The position numbers and the translations under genes are program-made. Under the pieces are notes generated by a model that had not been told where the DNA came from, made no database searches, and saw only the letters and a program-made list of their open reading frames with translations. A stretch of DNA of 37,882 nt from Bacteroidota bacterium (GTDB taxonomy: Bacteria; Bacteroidota; Bacteroidia; Chitinophagales; Chitinophagaceae). Shown piece after piece: positions 17,764 through 26,405 of the stretch (position 1 is the stretch's first letter; every line of letters starts with the position of its first letter). The stretch covers positions 1-37,882 of the forward strand of contig JAEZDC010000133.1 of NCBI GenBank assembly GCA_023429825.1. The letters run 5' to 3'.

Positions 17764-17957
17764 AAGCATCACAAAAGAAAAACTATTTTCTCAACAAACG
17801 CATTCGCATTCTTATAAACATTTAACTACCGTCAGATCATCCTCTTTTCATGCGGCAAAAAAACCTTTTAAGAGTAAAGACTAACAAAATTCCCCTTTTT
17901 TGATCTGAAGAGCTTGTTCTATATTTATTATTGAATTTACCCGGATCAATCGTACTT

Positions 17958-20204
17958 ATGAGAAAACTGCTCTTCTTAGTTTGCCTTTTTGGTAGTTGCT
18001 TCCTTATAGCATTTGAGGCTAATGCCCAAACGTCCGATTCTTATATTCAAACTGCAATAAAGCTTAAAGCGGAAAAGAAATACGAGGAAGCACTGGATTA
18101 TTGCCGGAGGGCAATTAATATTGACCCGAATAATGCCTGGGCCTATAACGTTAGAGCCTCTGTTTATCTTGATCTTCAACTTTATGATAAAGCTATAGCA
18201 GATTTTAACACAGCTCTCAAGTTAGTTCCCAACTATACGAATGCTCAATTATATAGAGCGGTTGCCTATTATTATAAACAAGATTATCAAAAAGCATTGT
18301 TAGATTACTCCGCTGTTGTTAAAGAAGAACCCAAGAACACATATGCAATTCTTGGCAGAGGCAATTGTTATTTCAGTCTTAATGATTATGACAAAGCACT
18401 TGCTGATTATTCTTTGTGCATCAGGATCGATCCAAAATACAGCTATGCGTGGAATGGCAGAGGTATCACATACAATGCAAAAGGAGACTATTCAAAAGCA
18501 ATCATTGAATTTTCTGAAGCAATACGATTATCGCCAAACTTTGCCGCTGCGTGGGGGAACAGGGGACTTGCTTACCTGAATATCCAGGATTACACAAAAG
18601 CAATTAATGATTATACGCAATCCATCTATCTTGATGCTACACAAGCTTATGTTTGGAACGGGCGGGGTTATGCTTATGCAAATACCGGCGAGTATCAAAA
18701 AGCGATTTCTGATTTGAAAATTGCATTAGATGTTGATCCGAAATATGAAAGAGCTTACATAAATATTATTTCTCCATTAGTTCGAACCCAACAATTCAAC
18801 ACAGCAAAAAGTTATTATGATCAGTATAGAGTCAAAGGACTGGTAACATATATTGATGAAAATGAAAGGTGGAAATTCTACAAGAATTATATCACTGCAG
18901 TTACGCAAAGTATCCCGGCAGGGAATTATGCATTGGCATTGAACCAGCTTGATCAGGCTTTGATTGAATATGGGAAAGAGATCAAAGACGATAATAAGGC
19001 TGGCTACATTGATATTTTAGCAATAAAGGGTTATGTACTTGAAAAGCTTAATCATAATGCTGAAGCAAAAGATATTTACGCCCAGGCTCTTGTTATCAAC
19101 AACAATCAGCCTGATGTTAAAGAAGCCTTACAAAGACTGGAACAAAAGGACGTACTCGTAAGCCGGGGCGATAACAAAGCTCCTGCTATTGAGCTGATCA
19201 GCCCTGAGCCAAAACGGGGATTGACAGTTGTAAGTGCTAAAGAGAAAACTCAGATCGTTGGAAGGGCCAAAGATGAATCAGGCATCGCTACATTAACGGT
19301 AAATGGTAAAACCGTAGCAGCGGAAGATGATGGATTATTTGTTACCAGTTTAGTGCTTAAAGGAGGGCAAAACACTATAACGATTGTTGCCACTGATAAA
19401 CAAGGCAACAGTGCTACCAGAGATTTCATTGTAAATGGAAAGTTAGCAGATACTGATACTGATGAAGCAGTGATAATTCCTGTTTCTAACGGTTCATTAC
19501 CTAAATACCATGCTATCGTGATTGCAGCCGAAGATTACGTTGATACAGGAATTGATGATCTTAAGAACCCTGTTAAAGATGCCTCGGAGCTCAAATCAAT
19601 TTTAGAATCAAGCTATAGTTTTGAAAGCAAGAACATTCAAACGCTTTACAATAAAAGTAGAGATGAAATAATGCAAGCGATCATCCAGACAAGTAATGCA
19701 CTTACAGAAAACGACAACTTACTTATCTTCTATGCTGGTCATGGTATTGCTGAGAAAGACAGATTTGGTGATGTTGATGGTTATTGGATACCATCTAACG
19801 CTAAAGTTGGGCTGACCTCAACTTATATATCTGCTGATGACATCAAAAAAGCATTGAAGCGAAGTGTGGCTAAACATATTTTGGTAATAGCTGATGCTTG
19901 TTTCAGCGGTTCTTTCACAAGAGGTCTTGCAAAAGACGCTTCTGTAGGGATTCAAAAACAATATAATGTTCCAAGTAGAAAAGTAATGGCTAGTGGTAAC
20001 CTTGAACCAGTGCCGGATAATAGTAAGTTTATCTTTTACCTCAAAAAGAACCTGAAGGAAAATTCTGAGAAGTATTTAACAGCCAAAAAGCTCTTCGATT
20101 CTTTTTACGAAGCGATCTTGAATAACTCAGACACCTCTCCACAATATGCAGCCATTAAAAACATCGGGGATGAGGGCGGAGAATTTGTATTTATTAAAAA
20201 GTAG
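17958..20204 (+). CDS. Exported TPR - Ig-like - caspase-like (peptidase C14) protein
   Basis: ATG 17958 gives 748 residues with a signal peptide (MRKLLFLVCLFGSCFLIAFE, cleavage near ANAQ). An in-frame TTG at 17931 is rejected because it puts nine residues before the signal. Residues about 30-260 hold seven TPR repeats with the usual A/G-Y-AI pattern, and a looser helical/TPR-like part runs to about 395. Residues about 405-500 form an Ig-like module (VGRAKDESGIATLTVNGK, GGQNTITIVATDKQGN). The C-terminal caspase-like domain has FYAGHG with H595 and ADACFSG with C648, the expected His-Cys dyad. Proteolytic activity is therefore plausible. P1 specificity is unknown, and the location outside the cytoplasm is unusual for a death-type protease. 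Confidence 0.88.
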   Translation: MRKLLFLVCLFGSCFLIAFEANAQTSDSYIQTAIKLKAEKKYEEALDYCRRAINIDPNNAWAYNVRASVYLDLQLYDKAIADFNTALKLVPNYTNAQLYRAVAYYYKQDYQKALLDYSAVVKEEPKNTYAILGRGNCYFSLNDYDKALADYSLCIRIDPKYSYAWNGRGITYNAKGDYSKAIIEFSEAIRLSPNFAAAWGNRGLAYLNIQDYTKAINDYTQSIYLDATQAYVWNGRGYAYANTGEYQKAISDLKIALDVDPKYERAYINIISPLVRTQQFNTAKSYYDQYRVKGLVTYIDENERWKFYKNYITAVTQSIPAGNYALALNQLDQALIEYGKEIKDDNKAGYIDILAIKGYVLEKLNHNAEAKDIYAQALVINNNQPDVKEALQRLEQKDVLVSRGDNKAPAIELISPEPKRGLTVVSAKEKTQIVGRAKDESGIATLTVNGKTVAAEDDGLFVTSLVLKGGQNTITIVATDKQGNSATRDFIVNGKLADTDTDEAVIIPVSNGSLPKYHAIVIAAEDYVDTGIDDLKNPVKDASELKSILESSYSFESKNIQTLYNKSRDEIMQAIIQTSNALTENDNLLIFYAGHGIAEKDRFGDVDGYWIPSNAKVGLTSTYISADDIKKALKRSVAKHILVIADACFSGSFTRGLAKDASVGIQKQYNVPSRKVMASGNLEPVPDNSKFIFYLKKNLKENSEKYLTAKKLFDSFYEAILNNSDTSPQYAAIKNIGDEGGEFVFIKK

Positions 20205-21134
20205 TCACTCAATAAGTTCATCATAAGCCCTTTTACCGAAATAGGTATAGCCTTTATTCTCAAATCGTGTGTTTACAAATACAGAATGAATGAAGCCATT
20301 CAACTCTACTTGTTTCGTGTGCAATATCGCCCGTTCAGGGTTATCCAGCAGGTAGATATTGATCTTTCCTTTTAAAGTCGAAGTGTACGTCGTCATTTGT
20401 CCTTCCTGCTCATGGTTTAGCTGAATATGTGAAGCTAAATGCGATACCATCAACTTTGTTCTGTACCAAGTTCCGCCTGTTGGTGATACAAAAGGTTTTC
20501 CGTTGAGTAATGCGATACTATCATTATATGCAAAGACGGTCAATTGACTGGAAGAAGATCGCTTCAGGAAATTTACCAGTGCATCAGTATATGTAGAATC
20601 GTACCTGTAATCGCTATCGATAAAAGTTAATCGCTTTATCTTTTTTGAAAGTTTCTGCTCTTGTTTAATAAGATCGAAGATGAAAGCACCACCGCCACTA
20701 TGGCTGTTTAAATGGATGCCTGCTTTCTTAATTCCTATTACAGAAGTTATGGTATCAATGACCTGCTTAGTTAAATGCTGACCAGCATATTTGGCTGTCC
20801 AGTTTGTCCAGGCTTTCAAATCATTCTCTAAGTACGCAACTATATAATTAGTGTTTGTATCTGTTTGCCTGACGAATTTCGTTTGCGCTTTGATATGCTG
20901 AATATCAAAATGCCAATCATCTCCATCCTGCATCTTCTTACCCATAGTTTGGGCTGTGGTATTGCCATTGGGTAAGGCATAGATGATGATATGCGTTGGC
21001 CTCTTCTTTGAAATTAGAGATTGATCTATAATAATGGTTACATCAGTTCGGAAACGAAAAGAATAGATCGTATCAGAAGCGTTTGCAGATGAAACGAATA
21101 AGGTGATAATGAAAGATAAGCATGCCCACTTCAT
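20205..21134 (-). CDS. Exported putative alpha/beta-hydrolase-like protein
   Basis: The 309-residue protein has a short signal peptide (MKWACLSFIITLFVSSANAS). A nucleophile-elbow-like segment, GIHLNSHSGGGAFIFDLI, follows a predicted strand, with candidate acid residues in FIDSDYRYDS and candidate His in LNHEQEG or FIHSVFV. This resembles an alpha/beta-hydrolase, but the elbow reads S-x-S-x-G rather than G-x-S-x-G and no specific family is recognised. Its stop abuts the stop of the TPR-caspase gene with no gap. The two genes are convergent and no terminator is visible between them. Confidence 0.7.
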   Translation of the reverse strand: MKWACLSFIITLFVSSANASDTIYSFRFRTDVTIIIDQSLISKKRPTHIIIYALPNGNTTAQTMGKKMQDGDDWHFDIQHIKAQTKFVRQTDTNTNYIVAYLENDLKAWTNWTAKYAGQHLTKQVIDTITSVIGIKKAGIHLNSHSGGGAFIFDLIKQEQKLSKKIKRLTFIDSDYRYDSTYTDALVNFLKRSSSSQLTVFAYNDSIALLNGKPFVSPTGGTWYRTKLMVSHLASHIQLNHEQEGQMTTYTSTLKGKINIYLLDNPERAILHTKQVELNGFIHSVFVNTRFENKGYTYFGKRAYDELIE

Positions 21135-21149
21135 GCTATAAATATAGGC

Positions 21150-21202
21150 TCTCGCTGAAAACGCCGAAACAAACTTCCGCGGCTTCTGCGTTTCCGCGAG
21201 GA
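21150..21202 (+). repeat. Dispersed intergenic repeat, family II, copy 1
   Basis: TCTCGCTGAAAACGCCGAAA at the left and TTTCCGCGAGGAAC at the right match parts of copies at 27758-27793 and 33897-33964. It fills the gap between two minus-strand genes. Confidence 0.6.
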
Positions 21203-21207
21203 ACCAA

Positions 21208-21831
21208 CTACGCCTCCGCCAGGGATTCTCCCTTCTTCTTCCTCGGTTTAGCCATAGCTTTCTTTGACTCCTCGCTAACTTTTATTTTGTTACGAGTCGA
21301 TGCAGTTTGTTTCTTCGGTAGTTCATCAGGAATTTCCTGTTCAAAGTTCTCTGGTTCTTTTTCGAGGTGACCAACCAACTCTTTTAAAAATTTCAGCAAA
21401 TGCTTACGCTGGGTTGCAGCCGATATATTCCATTTTTCATGATCGGCTCTTTTATGGGCAAGTTTGAATTTCAAACCGGTAAGGGAAGTGGTATAACTAT
21501 TCGCATCCAGTTTCTCTACCATCTGGTGTGCAACAATATACCAATGATATTGCGTACCTACAGGCACACCGCTTCCCTCCGGAGCTTTACCTTTTCTTCT
21601 TTTTGTTACAGCGTATGATATCTCCCAAAGATCAGGTGTGATCTTCGTTTCCTTCCATGGACCAGAATCATACATCCAGTGATGGCTTCTGCCGATCTTC
21701 ATTCCTGTATACTGGTGCCCTTCAAATACCTTGTACCGGTTGTAGCTCTCAGCAATATCACTTTTCTTCTCTCCTTTCTTTGGCGTTGCTGATTTCTTAG
21801 CCGGAGTTTTCTTCGTTGCTGCTTTAGGCAT
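21208..21831 (-). CDS. Lysine-rich protein of unknown function
   Basis: ATG 21831 gives 207 residues starting MPKAATKKTPAKKSATPKK. A frame from 21858 adds nine residues with no merit. The N-terminal 30 residues and the C-terminal 30 (KIKVSEESKKAMAKPRKKKG) are Lys/Ala/Pro-rich like histone-H1-type tails. The middle is a folded-looking domain rich in Trp and His (YTGMKIGRSHHWMYDSGPWKE, GTQYHWYIVAHQMVEKL). I do not recognise the domain. Nucleic-acid binding is an inference from the basic tails only. It lies downstream of rpoD on the same strand but beyond its terminator. Confidence 0.75.
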   Translation of the reverse strand: MPKAATKKTPAKKSATPKKGEKKSDIAESYNRYKVFEGHQYTGMKIGRSHHWMYDSGPWKETKITPDLWEISYAVTKRRKGKAPEGSGVPVGTQYHWYIVAHQMVEKLDANSYTTSLTGLKFKLAHKRADHEKWNISAATQRKHLLKFLKELVGHLEKEPENFEQEIPDELPKKQTASTRNKIKVSEESKKAMAKPRKKKGESLAEA

Positions 21832-21884
21832 AACGCAATGTTTAGTAAAGATGTACAATGATTATGCCCGCTGAATAGGGATAA

Positions 21885-21910
21885 GAACGCACAAGAGTGC
21901 GACGCAACAG
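21885..21910 (-). repeat. Dispersed intergenic repeat, family I, copy 1
   Basis: On the minus strand this reads CTGTTGCGTCGCACTCTTGT and continues GCGTT. It shares the TTGCGTCGCAC-n-CTTGT core with copies near 23143, 30872 and 36901. It lies between the Lys-rich gene and the rpoD terminator. Confidence 0.65.
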
Positions 21911-21943
21911 AAGTTTCATCGGAGTTACTTCACCCTGCTACCA

Positions 21944-21970
21944 AATAAAAATCCCGCACTAAGGCGGGAC
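21944..21970 (-). terminator. Rho-independent terminator after rpoD
   Basis: On the minus strand TCCCGC-CTTAGT-GCGGGA forms a GC-rich hairpin followed by TTTTTATTT. It starts about 23 bases after the sigma factor stop. Confidence 0.85.
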
Positions 21971-21992
21971 TCTTTCAATTTCATAGGAGTTA

Positions 21993-22850
21993 TTATCCTA
22001 AGTATGCTTTTAAGGCATTACTATATCTTGCTTTTTGCAAACGCTTGATCGCTCTTTCTTTGATCTGGCGAATACGCTCTTTGGTAAGATCATATTTCTG
22101 ACCAATCTGCTCGATGGTTACTCCGTTTTCACCATCTAAACCAAAGTAAGCATTCACGATCTCAGCTTCTCTCGGAGAAAGTGATTTCAACACACGACGG
22201 ATCTCTTCTCTCAAAGAATCTTTCATCACATCTTCATCGGTATCATCACTACCTTCCAAAAGATCACCCATTGCCACATCTTCTGCTTCGTGAACCGGCG
22301 CATCCAATGAAGTATGACGGGTGTTTGATTGGAAAATGTTGTTGATCTCTGTCTCACTCATTTCCAGGATGTCGGCTAGCTCTTCTGTTGACGGCTCTCT
22401 CTCGTGTTCCTGTTCAAAAGCCATGTAAGCTTTGTTAGCCTTGTTGTAAGTGCCAATTTTGTTTTGAGGCAGGCGGACTAATCGTCCTTGCTCTGCCAAC
22501 GCCTGTAAAATGGACTGGCGAATCCACCATACGGCGTAAGAAATGAATTTAAAACCCTTCGTTTCATCAAAGCGTTGAGCCGCCTTTATCAAGCCGAGAT
22601 TTCCCTCGTTGATGAGATCGCTAAGAGAAAGTCCCTGGTGTTGGTACTGTTTTGCCACAGATACCACGAACCTTAAGTTAGCCTGAACCAATTTGTCGAG
22701 CGCTCTTTGATCGCCCATTTTGATACGCTGCGCCAGTGTTGTTTCCTCTTCGGGAGTGATCATAGGGATTTTAGAAATCTCCTGCAGATACTTTTCTACG
22801 GCTTGCGAATCTCTGTTGGTGATCTGTGTAGCAATTTTGAGCTGCCTCAT
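21993..22850 (-). CDS. rpoD: Primary RNA polymerase sigma factor (Bacteroidota type)
   Basis: The 285-residue protein has the sigma-70 core without region 1.1. Region 1.2 is around EKYLQEISKIPMITPEEE, and region 2 includes LVQANLRFVVSVAKQY and FDETKGFKFISYAVWWIRQSI. Region 3 contains REPSTEELADILEMS. Region 4 includes LSPREAEIVNAYFG and the helix-turn-helix TIEQIGQKYDLTKERIRQIKERA. This short form is the housekeeping sigma factor of Bacteroidota and recognises TTG/TAnnTTTG promoters, in keeping with the promoter-like sites seen through this window. It has its own promoter and terminator, so it appears monocistronic. Confidence 0.95.
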   Translation of the reverse strand: MRQLKIATQITNRDSQAVEKYLQEISKIPMITPEEETTLAQRIKMGDQRALDKLVQANLRFVVSVAKQYQHQGLSLSDLINEGNLGLIKAAQRFDETKGFKFISYAVWWIRQSILQALAEQGRLVRLPQNKIGTYNKANKAYMAFEQEHEREPSTEELADILEMSETEINNIFQSNTRHTSLDAPVHEAEDVAMGDLLEGSDDTDEDVMKDSLREEIRRVLKSLSPREAEIVNAYFGLDGENGVTIEQIGQKYDLTKERIRQIKERAIKRLQKARYSNALKAYLG

Positions 22851-22958
22851 GTATTATCCTTGTATTTAATGATTGACTGTAGTGTGTAAAGACTCGAAAA
22901 GATCAAAAGTCGTTGCAACGCTGCTGTTAAATATATCTTCAAATATCTAAAATGGCGG

Positions 22959-22966
22959 CAAAGGTA
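22959..22966 (-). promoter_or_regulatory. Putative -7 promoter element (TACCTTTG) of rpoD
   Basis: Minus-strand TACCTTTGCCGCC lies 108 bases before the rpoD ATG, giving a leader of about 100 bases that is longer than at other genes here. The rest of the gap 22851-23233 holds one family I repeat near its right end and no gene that I can see. Confidence 0.5.
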
Positions 22967-23114
22967 GTGTAAGACATCGATGAATGGTAGTTTTTTGTGG
23001 ATAAAGACGATATTTTAATGCATGTCTAAGTCTTTAACGACCATCCTGTTTCATCTATTGTATCGCCACAAAAATGTAACCAATCTAACATTCACATGAA
23101 GTTATTTTTTGAGC

Positions 23115-23163
23115 CCAGCTAAACAACTTGTGGCATCGTCCCTTGCGTCGCACACTTGTACGG
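23115..23163 (+). repeat. Dispersed intergenic repeat, family I, copy 2
   Basis: The copy runs from CCAGCT (23115) through GCATCGTCCC to TTGCGTCGCACACTTGTACG (23143-23162). Copies 3 and 4 have CCAGCT at the same 28-29 base distance from TTGCGTCGCAC. It sits upstream of the threonine aldolase gene. Confidence 0.7.
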
Positions 23164-23233
23164 TATGCTTTCATAGCACCAAGATGCAAAACACCTAACG
23201 CTAAACTCAAAACTCTTATATCTTCGCAGGCCT

Positions 23234-24247
23234 ATGATCGATTTGCGTTCTGATACTTTTACCAAACCCACTGCAGGCATGTTACAAGCGATGTTCGCAG
23301 CCGAAGTGGGTGACGACGTATTTGGTGAAGATACCACTGTAAACCGCTTGGAATCAATGTCTGCAGAAATGTTCGGCATGGAAGCTGGCATTTTTTGCCC
23401 GAGCGGCACCATGACCAACCAGATCGCCATAAAATGCCATACACAACCAGGCGATGAAGTGATCTGCGATAATTTAAGCCATGTGTATCAATATGAAGGC
23501 GGTGGAATTGCTGTCAATTCGGCTTGTTCTGTGCGGCTATTACAAGGTGATAGAGGAAGAATTACTGCGGAACAAGTGAAATCTGCCATTAACCCTGATG
23601 ATGTTCATAAACCTGTAAGTCGTTTAGTTTCACTGGAAAATACTGCCAACCGTGGCGGGGGAAGCTGCTATGATTTTGAAGAGATCAAAAAGATCAGGAA
23701 AGTGTGTGATGAAACAGGCTTAGCTTTTCATTTAGATGGTGCCCGTCTATTCAACGCATTGGTGGCAAAGAACGAAACACCCAAGCAATACGGTGGAATA
23801 TTCGACAGTATCTCCATTTGCCTGAGTAAAGGATTAGGAACACCTGTTGGCAGTATTCTGCTTGGCAAGAAAGATCATATAAAAAAAGCAAGGCGTATTC
23901 GTAAAGTGCTTGGAGGAGGAATGAGGCAGGCAGGTTTTTTAGCCGCTGCGGGAATCTATGCATTAGAAAATCATATAGAAAGACTGGCAGAAGATCATGC
24001 ACATGCAAAAATGATTGAAGGGGCTTTGAGATCAACAGATTTCGTAGGCGATATACTTCCGGTAGAAACCAACATTGTGATCTTTGAAGTACGTGGCAGG
24101 TATAGTGCGCCTGAATTATCGAACAATTTCAAAGAGAAAGGCATTTTAGCGATTGCTATATCACCGACACAGATAAGGATAGTTGTTCATCTTGATATTA
24201 CCCCCGATATGGTACAGCAAACAATCAAAGTAATTAACCAGTTATAA
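23234..24247 (+). CDS. ltaE: Low-specificity L-threonine aldolase
   Basis: The 337-residue PLP enzyme starts MIDLRSDTFTKPT, the hallmark of threonine aldolases. It has EVGDDVFGEDTTVNRLE, FCPSGTMTNQIA, LENTANRGGG, the HLDGARLFNA strand, and the PLP lysine in SICLSKGLGTPVGS. It cleaves threonine and allo-threonine to glycine and acetaldehyde, supplying glycine or degrading beta-hydroxy amino acids. It is the first gene of a compact unit, with pgi 9 bases downstream. A degenerate promoter, TATCTTCG, lies just upstream. Confidence 0.93.
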   Translation: MIDLRSDTFTKPTAGMLQAMFAAEVGDDVFGEDTTVNRLESMSAEMFGMEAGIFCPSGTMTNQIAIKCHTQPGDEVICDNLSHVYQYEGGGIAVNSACSVRLLQGDRGRITAEQVKSAINPDDVHKPVSRLVSLENTANRGGGSCYDFEEIKKIRKVCDETGLAFHLDGARLFNALVAKNETPKQYGGIFDSISICLSKGLGTPVGSILLGKKDHIKKARRIRKVLGGGMRQAGFLAAAGIYALENHIERLAEDHAHAKMIEGALRSTDFVGDILPVETNIVIFEVRGRYSAPELSNNFKEKGILAIAISPTQIRIVVHLDITPDMVQQTIKVINQL

Positions 24248-24256
24248 TTTTCGGCA

Positions 24257-25906
24257 ATGTTACCAAAGATCAATCCTACCAATACACAAGCCTGGCTGTT
24301 ACTAAGAAAACATTATGAAGAAGAAATGAACCGCAGACATATGAGAGATATGTTTGCTGCGGATCCGGATCGTTTCAAGAAATTCTCCATTCAATTTGGT
24401 GATATAGTATTTGACTATTCAAAGAATATCATCAATCAAAAGACCTTACAACTTCTGCAACAACTGGCAGAAGAATGTGAATTGAAAACTGCTATACATG
24501 ATCTGTTTGCCGGTTTAAAGATCAATGAGACAGAGAACAGACCTGTTTTACATACTGCATTAAGAAACTTTTCTGATACGCCCATCTTAGTGGATGGTAA
24601 GGATGTGATGCCTTTGGTACGTAAGGAACTTAACCACATGAAAGAGTTCTCTGAAAAGATACATAGCGGAAAATGGAAAGGTTATACAGGTAAAAAGATA
24701 AAATACATAGTCAATATTGGAATTGGTGGCAGTGATCTCGGGCCATTAATGGCAACAGAGGCTTTAAAACCCTACTGGAAAAAAGGGATACAAACTTTCT
24801 TTGTAAGCAATGTAGATGGAACGCATATCGCTGAGACTTTCAAGAACATCAATCCTGAAGAAACACTGTTTCTAATCGCTTCAAAAACATTCACCACACA
24901 GGAGACAATGACCAATGCTCATACTGCCAGGCAATGGTTTTTGGAAGAAGCAAAAGATGAAGCACATATCGCCAAACATTTTGTTGCGTTGAGTACGAAC
25001 GAGAAGGAAGTAACAAAGTTTGGTATCGATAAAGCGAACATGTTTGAGTTTTGGGATTGGGTAGGTGGTAGATATTCGTTGTGGAGTGCGATCGGCTTAT
25101 CAATAGCATTAACTATTGGCTATGATAATTTCGAAGAATTACTGAAAGGTGCAGAAGCAACAGACAATCATTTTCGTTCAACGAAATTTGAACAGAATAT
25201 ACCGGTGTTGATGGGATTGATCGGATTGTGGTACACCAATTTCTTCGGTACCCAAACAGAAGCCATCCTTCCTTACGATCAATACATGCATCGCTTTGCG
25301 GCGTACTTCCAGCAGGGAAATATGGAAAGTAATGGAAAGAGCATTGATAGAAATAGAAATCCTGTGAACTATGCAACAGGACCCGTTATTTGGGGTGAGC
25401 CTGGTACAAATGGCCAGCATGCTTTTTATCAACTTATTCACCAGGGAACAGTCATAGTTCCTTGCGATTTTATCGCTCCGGCAATTTCGCACAACCCCAT
25501 TGGTGATCATCATACTAAATTGCTTTCGAACTTTTTTGCCCAAACAGAAGCCTTGATGAACGGAAGAAGCGAAACGGAAGCAAGAGAGGAATTTGAGGGC
25601 AAGCCTGAAGAGTTCATCAAGAAGTTTATTCCTTTTAAAATATTCAATGGCAACAGACCAACGAATTCTATTCTGATTAAACAGATCACACCGTATAATC
25701 TTGGAAGTCTTATTGCTTTGTATGAACATAAAATATTTGTACAAGGGGTGATATGGAACATCTTCAGCTTTGATCAATGCGGTGTTGAATTAGGCAAAGT
25801 GCTAGCTAATAAAATTCTACCTGAATTAGGTAATGACGATAAAGTAATAAGTCATGATTCATCTACCAACGGATTGATCAACGCATATAAAGAATTTAGA
25901 GTGTAG
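24257..25906 (+). CDS. pgi: Glucose-6-phosphate isomerase
   Basis: The 549-residue length and motifs match classical PGI. These are NIGIGGSDLGPLMATEAL, IASKTFTTQETMTNA, the family signature in FWDWVGGRYSLWSAIGLS, the catalytic segment QQGNMESNGKS, and FDQCGVELGKVLA. It interconverts glucose-6-phosphate and fructose-6-phosphate in glycolysis and gluconeogenesis. It lies between ltaE and a GNAT gene with gaps of 9 and 4 bases, so the three are probably one transcript even though they are metabolically unrelated. Confidence 0.96.
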   Translation: MLPKINPTNTQAWLLLRKHYEEEMNRRHMRDMFAADPDRFKKFSIQFGDIVFDYSKNIINQKTLQLLQQLAEECELKTAIHDLFAGLKINETENRPVLHTALRNFSDTPILVDGKDVMPLVRKELNHMKEFSEKIHSGKWKGYTGKKIKYIVNIGIGGSDLGPLMATEALKPYWKKGIQTFFVSNVDGTHIAETFKNINPEETLFLIASKTFTTQETMTNAHTARQWFLEEAKDEAHIAKHFVALSTNEKEVTKFGIDKANMFEFWDWVGGRYSLWSAIGLSIALTIGYDNFEELLKGAEATDNHFRSTKFEQNIPVLMGLIGLWYTNFFGTQTEAILPYDQYMHRFAAYFQQGNMESNGKSIDRNRNPVNYATGPVIWGEPGTNGQHAFYQLIHQGTVIVPCDFIAPAISHNPIGDHHTKLLSNFFAQTEALMNGRSETEAREEFEGKPEEFIKKFIPFKIFNGNRPTNSILIKQITPYNLGSLIALYEHKIFVQGVIWNIFSFDQCGVELGKVLANKILPELGNDDKVISHDSSTNGLINAYKEFRV

Positions 25907-25910
25907 AGTT

Positions 25911-26405
25911 ATGAGTTTAGAGTCTGTTGCTATCCGCAAAATTCAACCAAACGATAATAAGGCCATAGCAAAGATCATCCGTGATTCGCTTGCTGAGTTT
26001 GGCGCTAATAAGCCGGGTACGGTTTACTTTGATCCTACTACAGATCATTTGTATGAAATATTCAGCAGCGCTCCCAACAGTATTTATTTCATTGCGGAAA
26101 AAGATGGGAAGATGATCGGTGGCGCCGGCATCTATCCTACTGATGCTTTACCTGAAGATACATGCGAGTTAGTAAAGATGTATTTGATTCCTGAAGTGAG
26201 AGGAATGGGTTTAGGTGGCAAGATGATCAGTAAGTGTTTGAATGCTGCAAAGGAGATGGGCTACAAACAAGTGTACATTGAATCAATGCCTGAGTTGAAG
26301 AAAGCGTTAAGTGTATATGAGAAGTTCGGGTTCGAATATTTAAAAGGTCCTTTAGGTAATTCCGGGCATACAGGATGTGATCTGTGGATGCTGAAGAAAT
26401 TATAA
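25911..26405 (+). CDS. GNAT-family N-acetyltransferase
   Basis: The 164-residue protein shows the GNAT fold: IRKIQPNDNKAIAKIIRDS at the N-terminus, EDTCELVKMYLIPEVRGMGLGGKMISKCL with the acetyl-CoA pyrophosphate loop RGMGLG, and the C-terminal YEKFGFEYLKGPLG. The substrate is unknown. It starts 4 bases after the pgi stop and its end overlaps the convergent DUF3817 gene by 6 bases. No terminator is visible. Confidence 0.88.
   Translation: MSLESVAIRKIQPNDNKAIAKIIRDSLAEFGANKPGTVYFDPTTDHLYEIFSSAPNSIYFIAEKDGKMIGGAGIYPTDALPEDTCELVKMYLIPEVRGMGLGGKMISKCLNAAKEMGYKQVYIESMPELKKALSVYEKFGFEYLKGPLGNSGHTGCDLWMLKKL

Noticed and set aside
22851..23233. Possible small RNA or gene between rpoD and ltaE
   Set aside because: Only the rpoD promoter/leader and a family I repeat can be supported; no terminator-bounded transcript is visible.
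25178..25777. 199-residue minus-strand frame inside pgi
   Set aside because: It is antisense to strongly conserved PGI coding sequence and shows no domain.
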